Positions 47,150 to 58,749 of a stretch of 64,000 bases of DNA are shown one piece after another. Source of the DNA: Bisporella sp. PMI_857 (taxonomy: Eukaryota > Ascomycota > Leotiomycetes > Helotiales > Helotiaceae); assembly GCA_021307315.1 (NCBI GenBank), contig JAJSPD010000031.1, forward strand, positions 496,001-560,000, given 5' to 3'. A program made the translations under genes and the position numbers. Within the stretch, counting starts at the first letter, position 1; each line of letters begins with the position of its first letter. The notes beneath the pieces were generated by a model, which ran no database searches, was not told the DNA's origin, and saw only the letters and a program-made list of their open reading frames with translations.

Positions 47150-47910
47150 ATGGACATCGACCTCCCACCTGACCTAACCACCATCATATCCGCAAGCGCC
47201 GCCAAAAACCAAAGGCTCGTCGTCCTAACCTGCGGCATAGCAGGTGCGTTCCCTCCCCCTTCCCCTTTCCCCGTATCCTCCCCCCGCCGCCGAAACAGCG
47301 GCTAAAACAAAAGCCAGGCTCAGGCAAGTCCACGCTCGCCAAGAAAATCGTGTCCGCATACGAGAACTTTGTCCGGCTATCGATAGATGTGTACGTCTAC
47401 CAGCGCCACGGGCTCTACGGGAGGGATTACGCGGCGTCGGAGCAAGGCGCGTTGCAGGACGAGGCGGAGCGGGCGCTGAAAGGGGAGTTTAGGGCGCTGA
47501 TGGAGGAGGGGCGGCGGGACGTGGTTCTTGATTTCAGCTTCTGGAGTCGCGAGTATCGTGATGGTATGTTTCTAATCCTTTTTTCTTTTTCTTTTTCTTT
47601 TTTTTTTTTCGGATGGGCTCATGTGCGGCGGATCCCTACGTGCTGGTGATGTGATGGTACGGATGCTGACGGGGTGGTAGAATGGCGGGAGATGGTGAGG
47701 AACGGGACGAGGATCGTGGTTGTGTATTTTGATGCTGAGGAGGAGGTGCTGTGGCGGAGGATCGAGGAGAGGAGAGAGAAGGGGAGAGTGAAGGGGAGGG
47801 ATGCGGATTCGGCGGCGGAGATTACGAGGGAGTTGTTGAGGAGCTATTCGAAGGGGTTTGAGAGGCCGTATATGGATGAGGGTCAGATTATTACTGTCAA
47901 GGTAGAGTGA
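47150..47910 (+). CDS. Small P-loop kinase (AAA_33 type), substrate unknown
   Basis: Exons 47150-47243, 47318-47563 and 47681-47910 encode 189 aa. Splicing intron 1 builds the Walker A loop CGIAGSGKSTLAKKI; the unspliced reading lacks it. A nucleoside/small-molecule-kinase-like layout follows: LSIDVYVYQRHG (Asp and Arg in the substrate region), DVVLDFSFWSREYRD as the central strand, and a lid-type segment EEEVLWRRIEERREKGRVKGR with several Arg residues, then ITRELLRSYSKGFERP. It falls in the broad P-loop kinase group that includes gluconate, chloramphenicol and nucleotide kinases; I cannot choose the substrate. The GC content rises in exon 2 and 3 relative to neighbours, with a codon bias toward GGG/GAG, which is mildly odd. 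Confidence 0.82.
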
Positions 47911-48242
47911 TGGAATTTTGTCTATAGATTAGTCGGTGTACCACGTAGTGGCTACCCAAAAATAATAGGAGAAGGACATAGCGTGAGTCTGAACTTTTTT
48001 CATTCCCAGGTCCAACTCAAAATATGCAATACCTTTACTAGCAAGAACTCCTTCCTCGAATATCCCATATCTTACATCAAACATATCCCAGCATAAACAA
48101 TTAGTCCAGATCCATCCATCCATCCATTACAAAGACTGCGGAAAGGGTATTTTGAAGCAAAGTCCCAAGAAGCCATTCATTACCCAACCCATCATTATAC
48201 TTCATTCCCCTCATACCCCATCATCAATTTGCTGAGCCGAGT
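47911..48242. other. Intergenic, convergent 3' ends
   Basis: 332 bp between the kinase stop (+) and the chitin synthase stop (-); probably 3' UTRs only. Confidence 0.6.
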
Positions 48243-51200
48243 TCAGCTCTTGACACTACTCCCAAAACTGCTCATGCTATCCTTCAACTTATCCCCAATT
48301 CCGCCTGCCCATGATGGCAGCTTCATATTCATCCTCAACCGCCCTTCTACAATCGCCTCTACAAGATTGATCAAGCCAAATGTACCTGAACCGATCGCAC
48401 GGAAGAGAGCCAAGCACGCCACACTCCAGAGGATAAACTTCAGATAAAAATTATCACCCACACTTTCATTCCCATACGCTTCGCTGACGGCCATGGCAAG
48501 AATGGCATTTGAGATCAGCCAAGAGAGCACCATATATGTTCGCACGTTTTTATAGTAATCCTCCTGTTGTTGTGCTTCCGACACCTCGGGGACAGGCACC
48601 TCAATGCGGTCACGTAGATTGCGGAGCGCTTCATCATAGCCACTGTCGATATCCAGTTGCTCGGATGGCATCTCAAGCTCAACCGTTGAGCCTTTCCCAT
48701 GCCCGACAGCTGCTCCTAGGTCAGTTTTGATAATATTGTCACCCTTAGTTCCCCAGGTGACATCGTGCGTGTTGCAGAAAGCATATACCTGCAAGGTGCA
48801 GATGTAGGAGGGAAGAAGGAGGAAATATTGCGCAGCCGAGGTGAACATATGCCATGGGTCGAGATAGAGGAAGGACATCAGGAAATAGATGCCGACGGTG
48901 GAAGCGGTAGAGACAATGAGGTTGGTGAAGACGTTGTTACCAAGCTTCAGCCCATCTGAGTTATTTTTGAGTTGCTTTACGATGATGTAGATGCAGGCAA
49001 AGGTATTATACGCCATGATGACGCTATAGACGACCAAAGACGTCATATACAACTTCTTGGAGCCCTGAGGCCGGTTACCCATGGAAAGAATGAATTGTGT
49101 ACATATTGTAAGGACACATGTATATCGCAGAAAAAGGAAGATGACCTTGCCTATTCCATGGCCGAACGGATCGAGGGCCGGATCGGCGAGAGACCCAGAG
49201 ATAAAGTAGAATGCAAGGTAAAAGTTGGCTAGCGAAAAGTAGGTGAAGAGGAGTTGGATGGATTGATAGACAAATTCAATGTGAAGGAGGATTTTTCGGG
49301 TGAGGGTGTGGTCCGTCCGCCAGATTTGTTTGAAGTGGACAAGGGAATAAACGGCGGCAAAGAATGCTCCATTCAGCCATCTTCTCCTCTGAGAGATGAA
49401 CTCAGGCACTGCATCTTCAAAATATTAGTTTGATTTTGAGAGCTGTAAGAGATAACCTACCTGGCACATCAGTCTCTCCTGTGCAGCTCTTGACATATTT
49501 CAGCAGCCACCTCTCATCTCGTTTCGCTACAAGTTCCCAGCACAGGATGCGATCCTCGGCCAGATACATGTTTGCCGTGAATACATCAGCATTTTGACCA
49601 TGAAGAGTCTCCCCCTTGAAATACTGGCTTAAAGGTCCGTGACCAGTATGATCATTTTGCAATGCGTGGTATCGATATGCACTCAACGCGCCAGGTAATA
49701 CCGTGATGTAGCCAAATACACTCTCCAAAGGCTTATCTAGAATATTCGACATCTTGTACTCGAAGTTTTGTGAAGCAACTAGTGGGTTTAGGAGACCCGT
49801 CCCGAACCTGCCTTTCATGGCTTTGATCTCACCGCAAGCTCCTGCGACATTGGAATCTGTATCGAAAGCCTTCCACAGATGGTACAATGAGTTTCCACCA
49901 GGCTTTGTACCGACATCGAGTAGAATACAGATATTCGGTGTGAGGGCGCGTCCGAAAGCGTTAAAGAACCAACGATGCGAGTTCAGCTTTTTGGCATTTT
50001 TCTCTTTTAGGCAGAAAATCATTTGGCAAGGCACGATTCCTTTCTCAGCGCCTTTGAACTTTAGATCTGAATCGAGAGACACTTGTGTGGTGTACTCATA
50101 TACGTGCGCCTGTACCTCTTTTTGATTAACCAGGTTCTTAGCAATGCCGTCTTGATAGACACCCATAGCCGCAAGAGCATCAAGTGTTCGAGGATGAACC
50201 TTCTGTCGACCATCTGATACCACGCAAACTACGATTTTTTGCCATCCATGTTCACCCCATGTTCTAGATTTCGAGCGAGAACAAAAATGAGAGATGTTTT
50301 TCATGACAGCGTGCATGGTTCTCGTGAAGTCAATCTCATTCTCATTGTACATGGTAATGCAGATGAAGAGCTCTGTGTCTCTTGTTGTAGATCCGATATT
50401 TTGTCGTAATTTATACCCCTTGGAGACGAAATCATCCGGATCGCAAGTAACCGCCGTATATCGCATGTGGGTGAACTCAATCTCATCTCTCCTTGGCAAG
50501 AAACTGTACAAAATCGTAGGGATTTTACATTCAAGAATGAGTTCGCCATTGATAAGCCTCACCTCCTTCTTCGCCATCTGTGCTTGCCGGACCCCTCTTC
50601 GTTCTTGTTTGCCGTCTGGTGCAGGGCCGTAATGCTGGAAATATCCTTCTGCCTCCTCGCGATCGTCCGCAAGGGTTGAGCTACTCATGTATGATTCCCT
50701 TGTCTTCAATCCATGCTTGGGATCCTTCGTTGGGCTATCTGGCCCGAATATGTCGTCTCCATCACCAATATCTCCTTCAAGTGGGATATGAATGGTCGCA
50801 TCGTCCGCAAATGTCGAGCTTCGTGCCGAAGCTCCAGGACCGGAAAAGAGAGGTGCAGGTGGGAGCGGTCGTCTGGGACTACCTCCATATCGGCTCGAAG
50901 GAGTTCCGGGTCTAGGTGCACCATTCAAGTCTGATGGCTCAAACTGCAAATTTGGCGGAGGGATACCAAAATCTGCAGAACCTCGAGTCTCCCAGGATCG
51001 TGTAGGCGACGCCCGCCCTGTCGGTGAATAAGGGATGTATGTCGATTCTGGAGGAGCCATTGTTGGCGCACTATCGATTATAGAAGGTGCTCTAGAATGT
51101 GAAGACGTGACCGTAGGTTGATATGATCTCCTCGGCGTCAACGGACTATTTGACCTATCGTGTAAGCTCGTCTTGTCTTTCAACTGCACTTTAAGGGTAG

Positions 51201-51660
51201 CAAGGGGGGGGTTGACAGGATGCCGCAGCAATCTTCTGCGCGAAGGTCCATCTGGGATCTTCGGAAGCTGCTCTGCAAAGCTACTTCCTTTATCAACGGC
51301 TCCCAGAGCCACCAAGGATGCAGGCGACTTCTTCTGCAACCTGATGGTCCGCATCTGCGGTCCTGTTGGAGCCTTGCTCGAAATGGACTCTCCTTCCTCC
51401 TTGAGAGATGACAGATGCTTCGGAGTATCCGTGGATTTCGTATTCAATTTCACGGCGGGGAGATGCTTCGGGCGCAATGGAGGAGGTACGAGATTGTTTG
51501 GTACATACGGCGGTGGCCGGGTATTTGGTTCATCCTGTGATGTTAATAAGCGTATGTGGGAGGCGCTGCCAGTTTCGCCGGTCGGTGTGCTGCTATTTTC
51601 TTCTCCGTAGGAAGGCGGATCGTATAAAGGTATTCTTGTTGGAGTATTTGGGTCGTGCAT
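48243..51660 (-). CDS. Chitin synthase, division 1 (class I/II type)
   Basis: Exons 51660-49461 and 49414-48243 encode 1123 aa. Transfers GlcNAc from UDP-GlcNAc to growing chitin across the plasma membrane. The first ~380 residues are Pro/Ser-rich and disordered. Then come the catalytic blocks: [103 protein letters not shown] (EDR) and [11 protein letters not shown] (QRRRW). Six to seven membrane helices follow. There is no myosin motor or cytochrome b5 domain, so it is not class V-VII. The class within division 1 cannot be fixed by eye. At the intron, tandem acceptors 6 nt apart give either DVPDAVPEF (chosen, closer to the family) or DVPVPEF. Confidence 0.95.
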
Positions 51661-52907
51661 CGTGAGAACAGGTGCTAGATATGTGATGCGCCTGTGAGTG
51701 CGCCGATAAATGATTGGGGGTCAATATTGATATATTGATATCGCGCTTCAAACTTGCAGTAGATTTGAAATTTTCAATCAGCTTTGCATATGGGATCTGG
51801 GGTTTTGAGATCCTGCTCGTGAATAAATGAGTTTCATGAAATATGTGTATGCACAAACACTGAGGTGCTGTTGACTTTACATGCCGTTTATTTGGTGATC
51901 ATTGTTGTTGTCATGGCAACAGCCGCGAGGCTCAGGGTCGTTATACAAACACCCTTGTCTCCCACATTCCAAAGAGTACCAAGGAATTATTCTTAAGTTT
52001 TCAAAGTGTGTTCTGTATGTATTATTAGTCAAGTAGGCTCTCTCTCTCTCTCTCAGAATTAGGGGCAAAAAAGGCAAGGTGTCGGACAACACCTATCGCC
52101 GTCTATCTATGAGATATCATGGATGGACTTATACATGAAGCAGATTCCGCGAGGCAATTGGAGGTTGAACTTGACTTTACGGTGCCAAAACTGAATGAAG
52201 CTCATCTGATAGAGAGAACAGTAGTAGCATTTAGATAGGAAATCTGTAAATGTAAGCCATGGAAATGCTAGTCCAGAGTGTAGAGTGATTTCAGAGAGCA
52301 TGTGAAAGCATTCTAGACGCAACTTTAGGAAAAGTGAGATAAAACAAATTGACGGAAATTACTTGAATATAACATGAATTAGGCATTCTGACATGAAATA
52401 AGATAATGCAATGCCACAAGGATTTGGCTCATGGAAAGTCTAAAATGTGACTAGTCACAGAGACATTGTCAAACCGGTATAAAGTGTTTACAAATCTCAT
52501 TCCACTGCAATTACTATGGTCACATCTCTAATCACCATAACTACATGTCACATTTCCCCTTAGGAAGTTGGACTTTTGATGAAAGAGATATCTCCTTGAT
52601 CATTTTAGATCATAAATGTACATATCGCTACCCGCCCTGTATCTTCTCTCCAACAAAACTTATTCCTCCGCGAAGTCGTAAAGCCTCTGATCAGGTCTAC
52701 TGCCTAAAATGGCGGCAGGAGATCCTTAATGACACAGTAGGGGGTATTTCATGCGGTACCCAACGCCAAGATGAAGATAATAACAAGAAAATTTGAAGCG
52801 AGGTATGCTCATCAGTCAATGCTGAGATGTGCAGTACTATACAGCGAAGGTGAAGGAGCTAGGCGTTGTAAGGGTATCTTGGAATCGGAAAATACGCTGC
52901 CTAGTGT
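51661..52907. other. Intergenic, 1.2 kb
   Basis: Promoter of chitin synthase followed by the 3' region of MSB2. It holds a CT microsatellite at 52038-52054. No gene recognised. Confidence 0.55.
52038..52054. repeat. CT dinucleotide microsatellite
   Basis: About eight CT units. Confidence 0.9.
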
Positions 52908-55430
52908 TTAATTCCAGCCCAGAGAGTTCTCTGCCATCATGGGTGCGGAGATCTGTTGTGTTCGCGCAGACTGTCCTGTTCTTCCGCTTCCCCTGCTATT
53001 TCTACTTTCATTCGGTGTAGAGCCTTGTGAAGTCCGTCCACCAGACACGTAAGCGTTCGCACCACCAATGAGTGCTGGGCTACCAGAATGTCTCATCTCA
53101 GAGTGGCTCATGACTGAACTGGATCGGCGATGGCTTTGCTTCCGCTTCTTATACCTCCGTGCAATGAAGAACATTGCTGCTCCATAAGCCGCTGCTGCAC
53201 CAGCAATACCAATGGTGATTCCGACAGTGTTCTTCTTTACTGCTGTGCTCGTGTTTTGTGCATTTGTATCGAAGACACCGCTCTCAGTATTGCCTCCTGT
53301 TGGAGAAGCGCCACTTCCAGTTCCCGATGCGTCGGCTCCGGCGAGAGATGAGCCAGGTGTGAGGGGAATTGACACAGAGATGTAACTCATCAACTCATTC
53401 ACGCTAGGTTCTCCTTGATTGTAAAGCTTGGATGTGGGAATCTGCAAATCAAGACGAAGTGTCTCAAACATGTTCTCGGCAATGAAAACATAAGCAAGAG
53501 TTGTAACGAAGCCCAATTGCTTTGTTGTATCAAGCGGGAAAAGACTGTGCATCTTAACCTGACTTGACGTAAGATCTAGGCCGTATTCCAAACCTGTAGG
53601 AAGGTATTGCATGATTTGAGCTGCAGATATGGCATTCTTAGCAACAAAGTCCCAGTTCAAAGGGAATCTGAAGCCAAGCTGAGCTAGAGTCAATCCCTCA
53701 GGTGGTACCAAGGACGTGACATTGGGATTTGGAATAATTAATGGCAGCGTAGAATCGATTCCAGTCGGCTGTGCAGGTGGAGTAGCACCTGGAGCAAGGG
53801 TGGATGATACAGCAATAATCAGGGAGGAAGGAAGCCATGTCGAGGCAGTATTTGTTCCAGTAGGTATCACGGTAGTTGGTGGTGGAGTTGAAGTCACTGT
53901 ATCAGTTGGTGCATCTGTAGTACCATTGCTTGGAGGAGAAGTTGGTAGATCAGTGGGACTTGGTGTTGGCGTTAGGATAGTCGTGTCATTTCCAGGACCA
54001 GCTGTGGGTGTTGGCGTAAAGGTTGGCCCGCTTGGCCCGCCAGTGGTGGTATCCGTGCCATTATTGCTTGTCGGTGGAGTTACTGTTGGCTGGGAATCGG
54101 TTGTAGTTAAGTCAGTCGGAGTTGGGGTTATAGTTGGCTCAGATGTCGGAGTGGTTATGGTGATGTTGGTATTAGGTGGAAATGGAGTCTCCGTTGGTGT
54201 AGTGGTAGGAACATCCGTTGGTGTAGTGATAGGAATATCTGCTGGAGTTGTGGTGGGAACATCCGTTGGTGCAGTGGTAGGAACGTCTGTTGGCGCGGTA
54301 GTAGGACCATCCGTTGGAGCTGTGGTAGGAACAGCCGTCGGCTCAGTAGTAGGAACATCCGTTGGCAGGGTAGTGGGAACTTCTGTCGGGACTTCGGTTG
54401 GGATGGTAGTAGGTATCTCAGTGGGGATCGTAGTTGGAAGTTCAGTCGGAAGCTCGGTTGGAGGAGTAGTTGGTAGGTCACTCAGAATGCTGGATATAAG
54501 AGTACCAAGTGGAATGCCGGTGGAGGTAGGCTCTGCAGTGGTTTCTGGGATCTCAGTAGATGAGATTGGGGTAGCAACTCCAGTTGATGCGGGTCCCGTC
54601 ACTCCATCGGTGGTGGGGGTCACAGTTGGCGCAGAATCTGCGGTCGAAGTAATACCATCCGCAGTGGAGGTTAGCGGGTCTGAGGTTGGTGTGGCTTCTG
54701 GTGAGCTTGTTTCCGACGCTTCTGTGCTTGTAGGAGTGGCAGATGTCCCATCAAAAATAGTCGAGATATCGGAGAGCAGACTACTAAGATCTGGAAGAAG
54801 TCCTCCATCAGCTGAAGTAGCAGCCGTTGTCCCTGCGGTTCCTGAAAATGATACACCAGAAGTGATGGCTTCGCTTGCTGCATCAGATGTAGGAGTAGCA
54901 TCACTAGATGTGATGATTCCTGATGGGCCAAACTCAATCCCACTGGAAGTTCCCACGGCACTGGTCTCTTCTGCTGCACCGCTCTCACTGGATGTCGTTG
55001 GCAAAACAACAATAGGTGGTATAACTCCAGTAGAATCGGCCGCGGTGTTGGAATCGTCAGATGTATCTGATGAATCAGAGGCGGATGTTGCGGCTGGAGC
55101 AAAGTTGGTGTTAGTGACAATGACAGTCGTTACATCGCTCGAAGAATCTGACGAGCTGGTAGGTTGTATTGTTGATCCAGCACTGTCAAAAATATCTCCG
55201 GTCGTTATGCCACTTAAAAAATCAGTAAGTTGACGCCTAGTCGATTGCGAAGATGACGATGATGAAGAGAATAGATCCGCGGTGCTTAGTTTGGTCTCAG
55301 AACTAGTTGTATTCCTGAATATCTGCCGCTTCATTTGTCTTGGAAAATAGTACTTCGGCCGCTCAACTTCCGCGCTGGCAACAGCCGAAAGAACAGCCAC
55401 TGAGGCCACGAAAATCGAAGATGTATGCAT
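52908..55430 (-). CDS. MSB2: Msb2-type signalling mucin
   Basis: Single exon, 840 aa from the ATG at 55430; a frame-extending ATG at 55460 would add ten residues before the signal peptide, so the later start is chosen. Order: signal peptide (HTSSIFVASVAVLSAVASA), a ~530-residue Ser/Thr/Pro mucin region, then a conserved juxtamembrane domain at about 560-700 (STLPLIIPNPNVTSLVPPEG, LGFRFPLNWDFVAKNAISAA, LPTGLEYGLDL, LDTTKQLGFVTTLAYVF, LRLDLQIPTSKLYN). One membrane helix at about 736-757 precedes RRYKKRK and an 83-residue tail. This is the Msb2 plan: in ascomycetes the mucin is cleaved and shed and the tail activates the filamentation/invasion MAP-kinase route. Residues encoded at 54175-54470 are a tight P-T-[EDT]-x-P-T repeat. 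Confidence 0.93.
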   Translation of the reverse strand: MHTSSIFVASVAVLSAVASAEVERPKYYFPRQMKRQIFRNTTSSETKLSTADLFSSSSSSSQSTRRQLTDFLSGITTGDIFDSAGSTIQPTSSSDSSSDVTTVIVTNTNFAPAATSASDSSDTSDDSNTAADSTGVIPPIVVLPTTSSESGAAEETSAVGTSSGIEFGPSGIITSSDATPTSDAASEAITSGVSFSGTAGTTAATSADGGLLPDLSSLLSDISTIFDGTSATPTSTEASETSSPEATPTSDPLTSTADGITSTADSAPTVTPTTDGVTGPASTGVATPISSTEIPETTAEPTSTGIPLGTLISSILSDLPTTPPTELPTELPTTIPTEIPTTIPTEVPTEVPTTLPTDVPTTEPTAVPTTAPTDGPTTAPTDVPTTAPTDVPTTTPADIPITTPTDVPTTTPTETPFPPNTNITITTPTSEPTITPTPTDLTTTDSQPTVTPPTSNNGTDTTTGGPSGPTFTPTPTAGPGNDTTILTPTPSPTDLPTSPPSNGTTDAPTDTVTSTPPPTTVIPTGTNTASTWLPSSLIIAVSSTLAPGATPPAQPTGIDSTLPLIIPNPNVTSLVPPEGLTLAQLGFRFPLNWDFVAKNAISAAQIMQYLPTGLEYGLDLTSSQVKMHSLFPLDTTKQLGFVTTLAYVFIAENMFETLRLDLQIPTSKLYNQGEPSVNELMSYISVSIPLTPGSSLAGADASGTGSGASPTGGNTESGVFDTNAQNTSTAVKKNTVGITIGIAGAAAAYGAAMFFIARRYKKRKQSHRRSSSVMSHSEMRHSGSPALIGGANAYVSGGRTSQGSTPNESRNSRGSGRTGQSARTQQISAPMMAENSLGWN
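54175..54470 (-). repeat. Pro/Thr hexad repeat array in the MSB2 mucin domain
   Basis: In-frame repeats of the form PTDVPTT, PTEIPTT, PTAVPTT and similar, likely heavily O-mannosylated. The same DNA read on the plus strand is open for over 1.5 kb only because of the repeat bias. Confidence 0.88.
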
Positions 55431-58190
55431 CCTGGCTGAAATTTTATGTATCTGCGGCAATTATATAAAGAAAAGACGTGTAAATGGTTGGTCTAAAAAG
55501 GCAGAAACTCAAAATCTATAGACGAAGAGTCAGTACTGGCAAGTACGATGACATGAAGGATGAACTAACTGTCAGGGCAAAATGATTTAACGAGTGTACT
55601 TGACAGAGACGTCAAAGAGTGTGTCTAGAGCATGTTAGTATTTGTCGAGGTTAATTGTTAAGTACGCATGAATGATCCCCACGATCTTCTTCAGCGGCCA
55701 GACGGATGACCCATCAGGATTGCGACGACCATGTTTCCTTGCGATACGTAGTTCCGCCATACCGCCGACTTTTGAAATAAACTCCCACTCACTTGATCAG
55801 ATTATAGTATCAGTCGTGAAATCGCAAATATCGAACTCAAAGGAGTGTGGTGACGAAGTCGTCAGAGGTTGGGGGAGATGTTCAAGTCTTCGATTCGTTC
55901 CAGATCATTGACAAGCGACCACAACCCACAGCCTCCCGAGGCCCTCGCAATTCGTATGGAAAACCCGAATATAACGTGCGAGCAAGCTGCACGACGACGT
56001 TGATGCGTTAGAGGTGAGGTAAAAGGTCGGGAGGTGGTGACGGCGAGAAGGAGATGGGGGGAGAGAGTAGGAGTAGGAGGTAAGCGGTAGGGCGAAAGGT
56101 GTGTTTGCTGGGCTTTTGCTGGGGGGTGGAGGGCTTAGTGGGCCTCTGCTTACCAGGAGAAGGAAGGATTTCAGGTTCTTCTCATTTCCCTTCCCCAACT
56201 TGGGCCTGTGGAACCCACATGGACTGGGGGGGGGGATTTAAGGACCCTGGACAGAGTTTACCAGTCGGAGCAACACTTGGCAGCTCCTAAAATGGATATG
56301 AAGGGGGTAAAGGGCCAATCAGCATGGCACGATCGCATAGCCGAAGGATGATTTACTGGTAAACTGGGTGTTTATCACCCCATGTTCAGCTTGGCGTGTA
56401 TTGCTGGGCGGGTTTATTGCCCTGACCAAAAGGGGAGGGGCGCCACGACCCATACTCCCCTTAACCATGTTACTCGAAATAACCGGACGAATGAAAGTGG
56501 CTAATCTGTCCTTAGGATGTTTTGGAATAGGTAGGCTAGCTACTCCAACCCCAATCTCCGATCATCGTGCGGAAACATGGCGTTCGTGTTGGCCCACGTC
56601 TCCACCAACCATAGTGCCAAAACACACAAAAATGTAAAAGGCCCAATTCAAAAAGTCTGGGCCTAATTAGATTGTTGTTGTCATTGAATATCAAATTTTA
56701 ACATTTCGCACTCCAAAGTTGAACATTCTCTTTCACACTCTCTGTGCGTACGTGCATGTGAGTGTGTGTGAACAAGTCTTGTGATAAGGGGCTTTACTCT
56801 CACAGCACTGTACGGAATACAGGGTGGTGTGGCCCTGCATACGCAAGTGACTTTCTTGATGTGGTTAAGTGCACATATGCAGGTGTTGTGCCGGGGCAGC
56901 CTGAAATCTCAGAAGATTAAAATGTTGTGATTTTATTGCAGTAATCAGTAATTTTTCAGCTCTCTAACTGAGGAGCCATGGTAATAATGCCCTATACCAG
57001 ACCTATGCTTATGGGCTCGCCCACAATTGATGATCAATATCTCACCTCTCAATCAAACATTGAATCGTTGAAATCTTTTCGAGAGTCCATGCGGCACACT
57101 TGTACCTGAGTAAAAATGCTAACCGCACAGACGGAAATAGTAGCAAAAAATAAATAAATAGCCCGTTGCGTTGGGAGGGTGCCGCCAACATGCTCCACGC
57201 AAGCATCCTAAACCAGTTAAACCACGCTTGTGGCTTGGATAAAACTACCACTCAAATGGTCTCAAGATCGACCATCGCCAGGTCTCTAATCTTAATATTG
57301 CACCCCAGCTTACTCATCTGAGGCAATTGCTGGCGACAACGAAAGTCTTTTGGGAATAAATCCAACTGTCAGACCAGCTGTGTGCAACCTCAAAGAAATT
57401 ACATAGTCCCAATTTAGGAGCATCTTACAACGTTCATCAACAATTGAGAAGAGAGCTTCGCCGCAAAGAATCAATAAACATAAGCTGCGGCTGATCTGAC
57501 GCGACGAGACCTCTCGGAAAGAGAAAAAAAAAAAAGTCACCTCGCACTGACTCCGAACCACGGGCTTTCCAAAATCAATACCCGTGCTTGCTTCTCCACG
57601 CCCGAGCGACGTTGAGAGAGAGTCCAGGCCCCCAAACCGTTTACGCGAAGTAGATAAGGATCAACAGGTCAAGCAAGTGATGGTGAACACATACATCCCC
57701 TTATACAGTAAGGACTTGCAACCGGCATATCATGGTGCCAGTAATGAATCGCTAAAAAAGAGCTCCCGAGGAGCCGCCTGACAAGTAACCCCCGAGAACG
57801 TTGAGCACAACAGTCCAGCGCGCACAGTATCTGCGTCCACCCTCCCCTTCTCATCTGCCGTCGTCCGAACTCCACTGTAGTGTTGCTGTATATGTTGTGT
57901 TCAAATTCTTCGAGGCATGTAACAAATTCGTTTCAAGGAAGCATTCCGTGGTTCTGGTAGCCCCGTTTCAGTTATCCAGTATGCCCTGCCAGTGGACCTC
58001 CAAGACACGAGTTCTTCGGCCTCATCTGGCGATCGGCAGTTGTTTCGAGAGGGATGCACAAATTGTTGGCCGGTGCATGCAGAGTGAAATTAAGCTCATT
58101 TGTTGGAGTTGTTTTCCTGTCAGATCACAATTGTTTAATTTTCAATGCAAAAGGCGGCTTTACACGTGACCAAGATACATCTCTATCCAT
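55431..58190. other. Intergenic, 2.8 kb, no gene recognised
   Basis: The proximal part is the MSB2 promoter and 5' UTR. Includes a G run near 56226-56235 and an A run near 57524-57536. Frames of 60-120 codons show no recognisable product. Confidence 0.55.
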
Positions 58191-58741
58191 GGGTGCTGAT
58201 ACGGATGCGCCTAGCGTACACATACGGCTGGGCGTATATTTTACGAAGCAAACCCCTTTTTCGGTACCACCACTCTACCACTCCTAGTACTGGATTGTAA
58301 CAAACAAAGGGCAGCAGGAGGGACTTTAGTATTCTCGAAGGCAATGTAGCAGCTGAAGCCACGACAGTTTAAGTTAGACGCTTTCGTAGTAGCTGCAAGC
58401 TTGTAGCCGCTGTACCTGCAAGCCTGTAGCTGGCTATAGGCTGGTTACGTCGTTTGCAGCTCTAAAAGTACTGCAGCTGAAGTTTACAGCAGTTTAAGTT
58501 TTATGCTATTGTAGTAACTGCAAGCTTGTATTTTATATCAATACAATACTATTACTATTGCATTTTCTGGTTACGTGTTTTTATAACATACGCGTTTTTA
58601 CTTGCTATATTGCAATTTTTCCTGCTGCTTTTTTGTTTATTACAATTCAGTACTAGGAGTAGTACAGTAGTGGTGCCGAAAAGGGAAATAAAAGGGTTTG
58701 CTTAGTAAAATATGCGCCCGACGTATCCGTATCCGTACCCC
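58191..58741. mobile_element. Foldback MITE with 8-bp target-site duplication (hAT-like)
   Basis: A 551-bp non-coding element. The left arm (58191-58318) and right arm (58621-58741) are inverted copies of each other over about 120 bp with scattered substitutions and one ~15-bp indel; for example TTTTACGAAGCAAACCC on the left pairs with the reverse complement of GGGTTTGCTTAGTAAAA on the right. It is flanked on both sides by CTATCCAT (58183-58190 and 58742-58749), the length of duplication made by hAT transposases. The arms begin GGGTGCTGATACGG and GGGGTACGGATACGG. The core carries a ~57-bp direct repeat. There is no transposase, so it depends on one elsewhere. Confidence 0.85.
58350..58530 (+). 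repeat. Internal direct repeat of the MITE
   Basis: A unit starting AGCTGAAG and ending CTGCAAGCTTGTA occurs at about 58350-58405 and again at about 58474-58530 with several substitutions, including a shared CAGTTTAAGTT. Confidence 0.8.
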
Positions 58742-58749
58742 CTATCCAT

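Noticed and set aside
53716..55233. A 505-codon open frame on the plus strand
   Set aside because: It is antisense to the MSB2 mucin repeats. Ser/Thr/Pro codons read backwards give Val/Gly-rich sequence without stops; there is no start context or domain.
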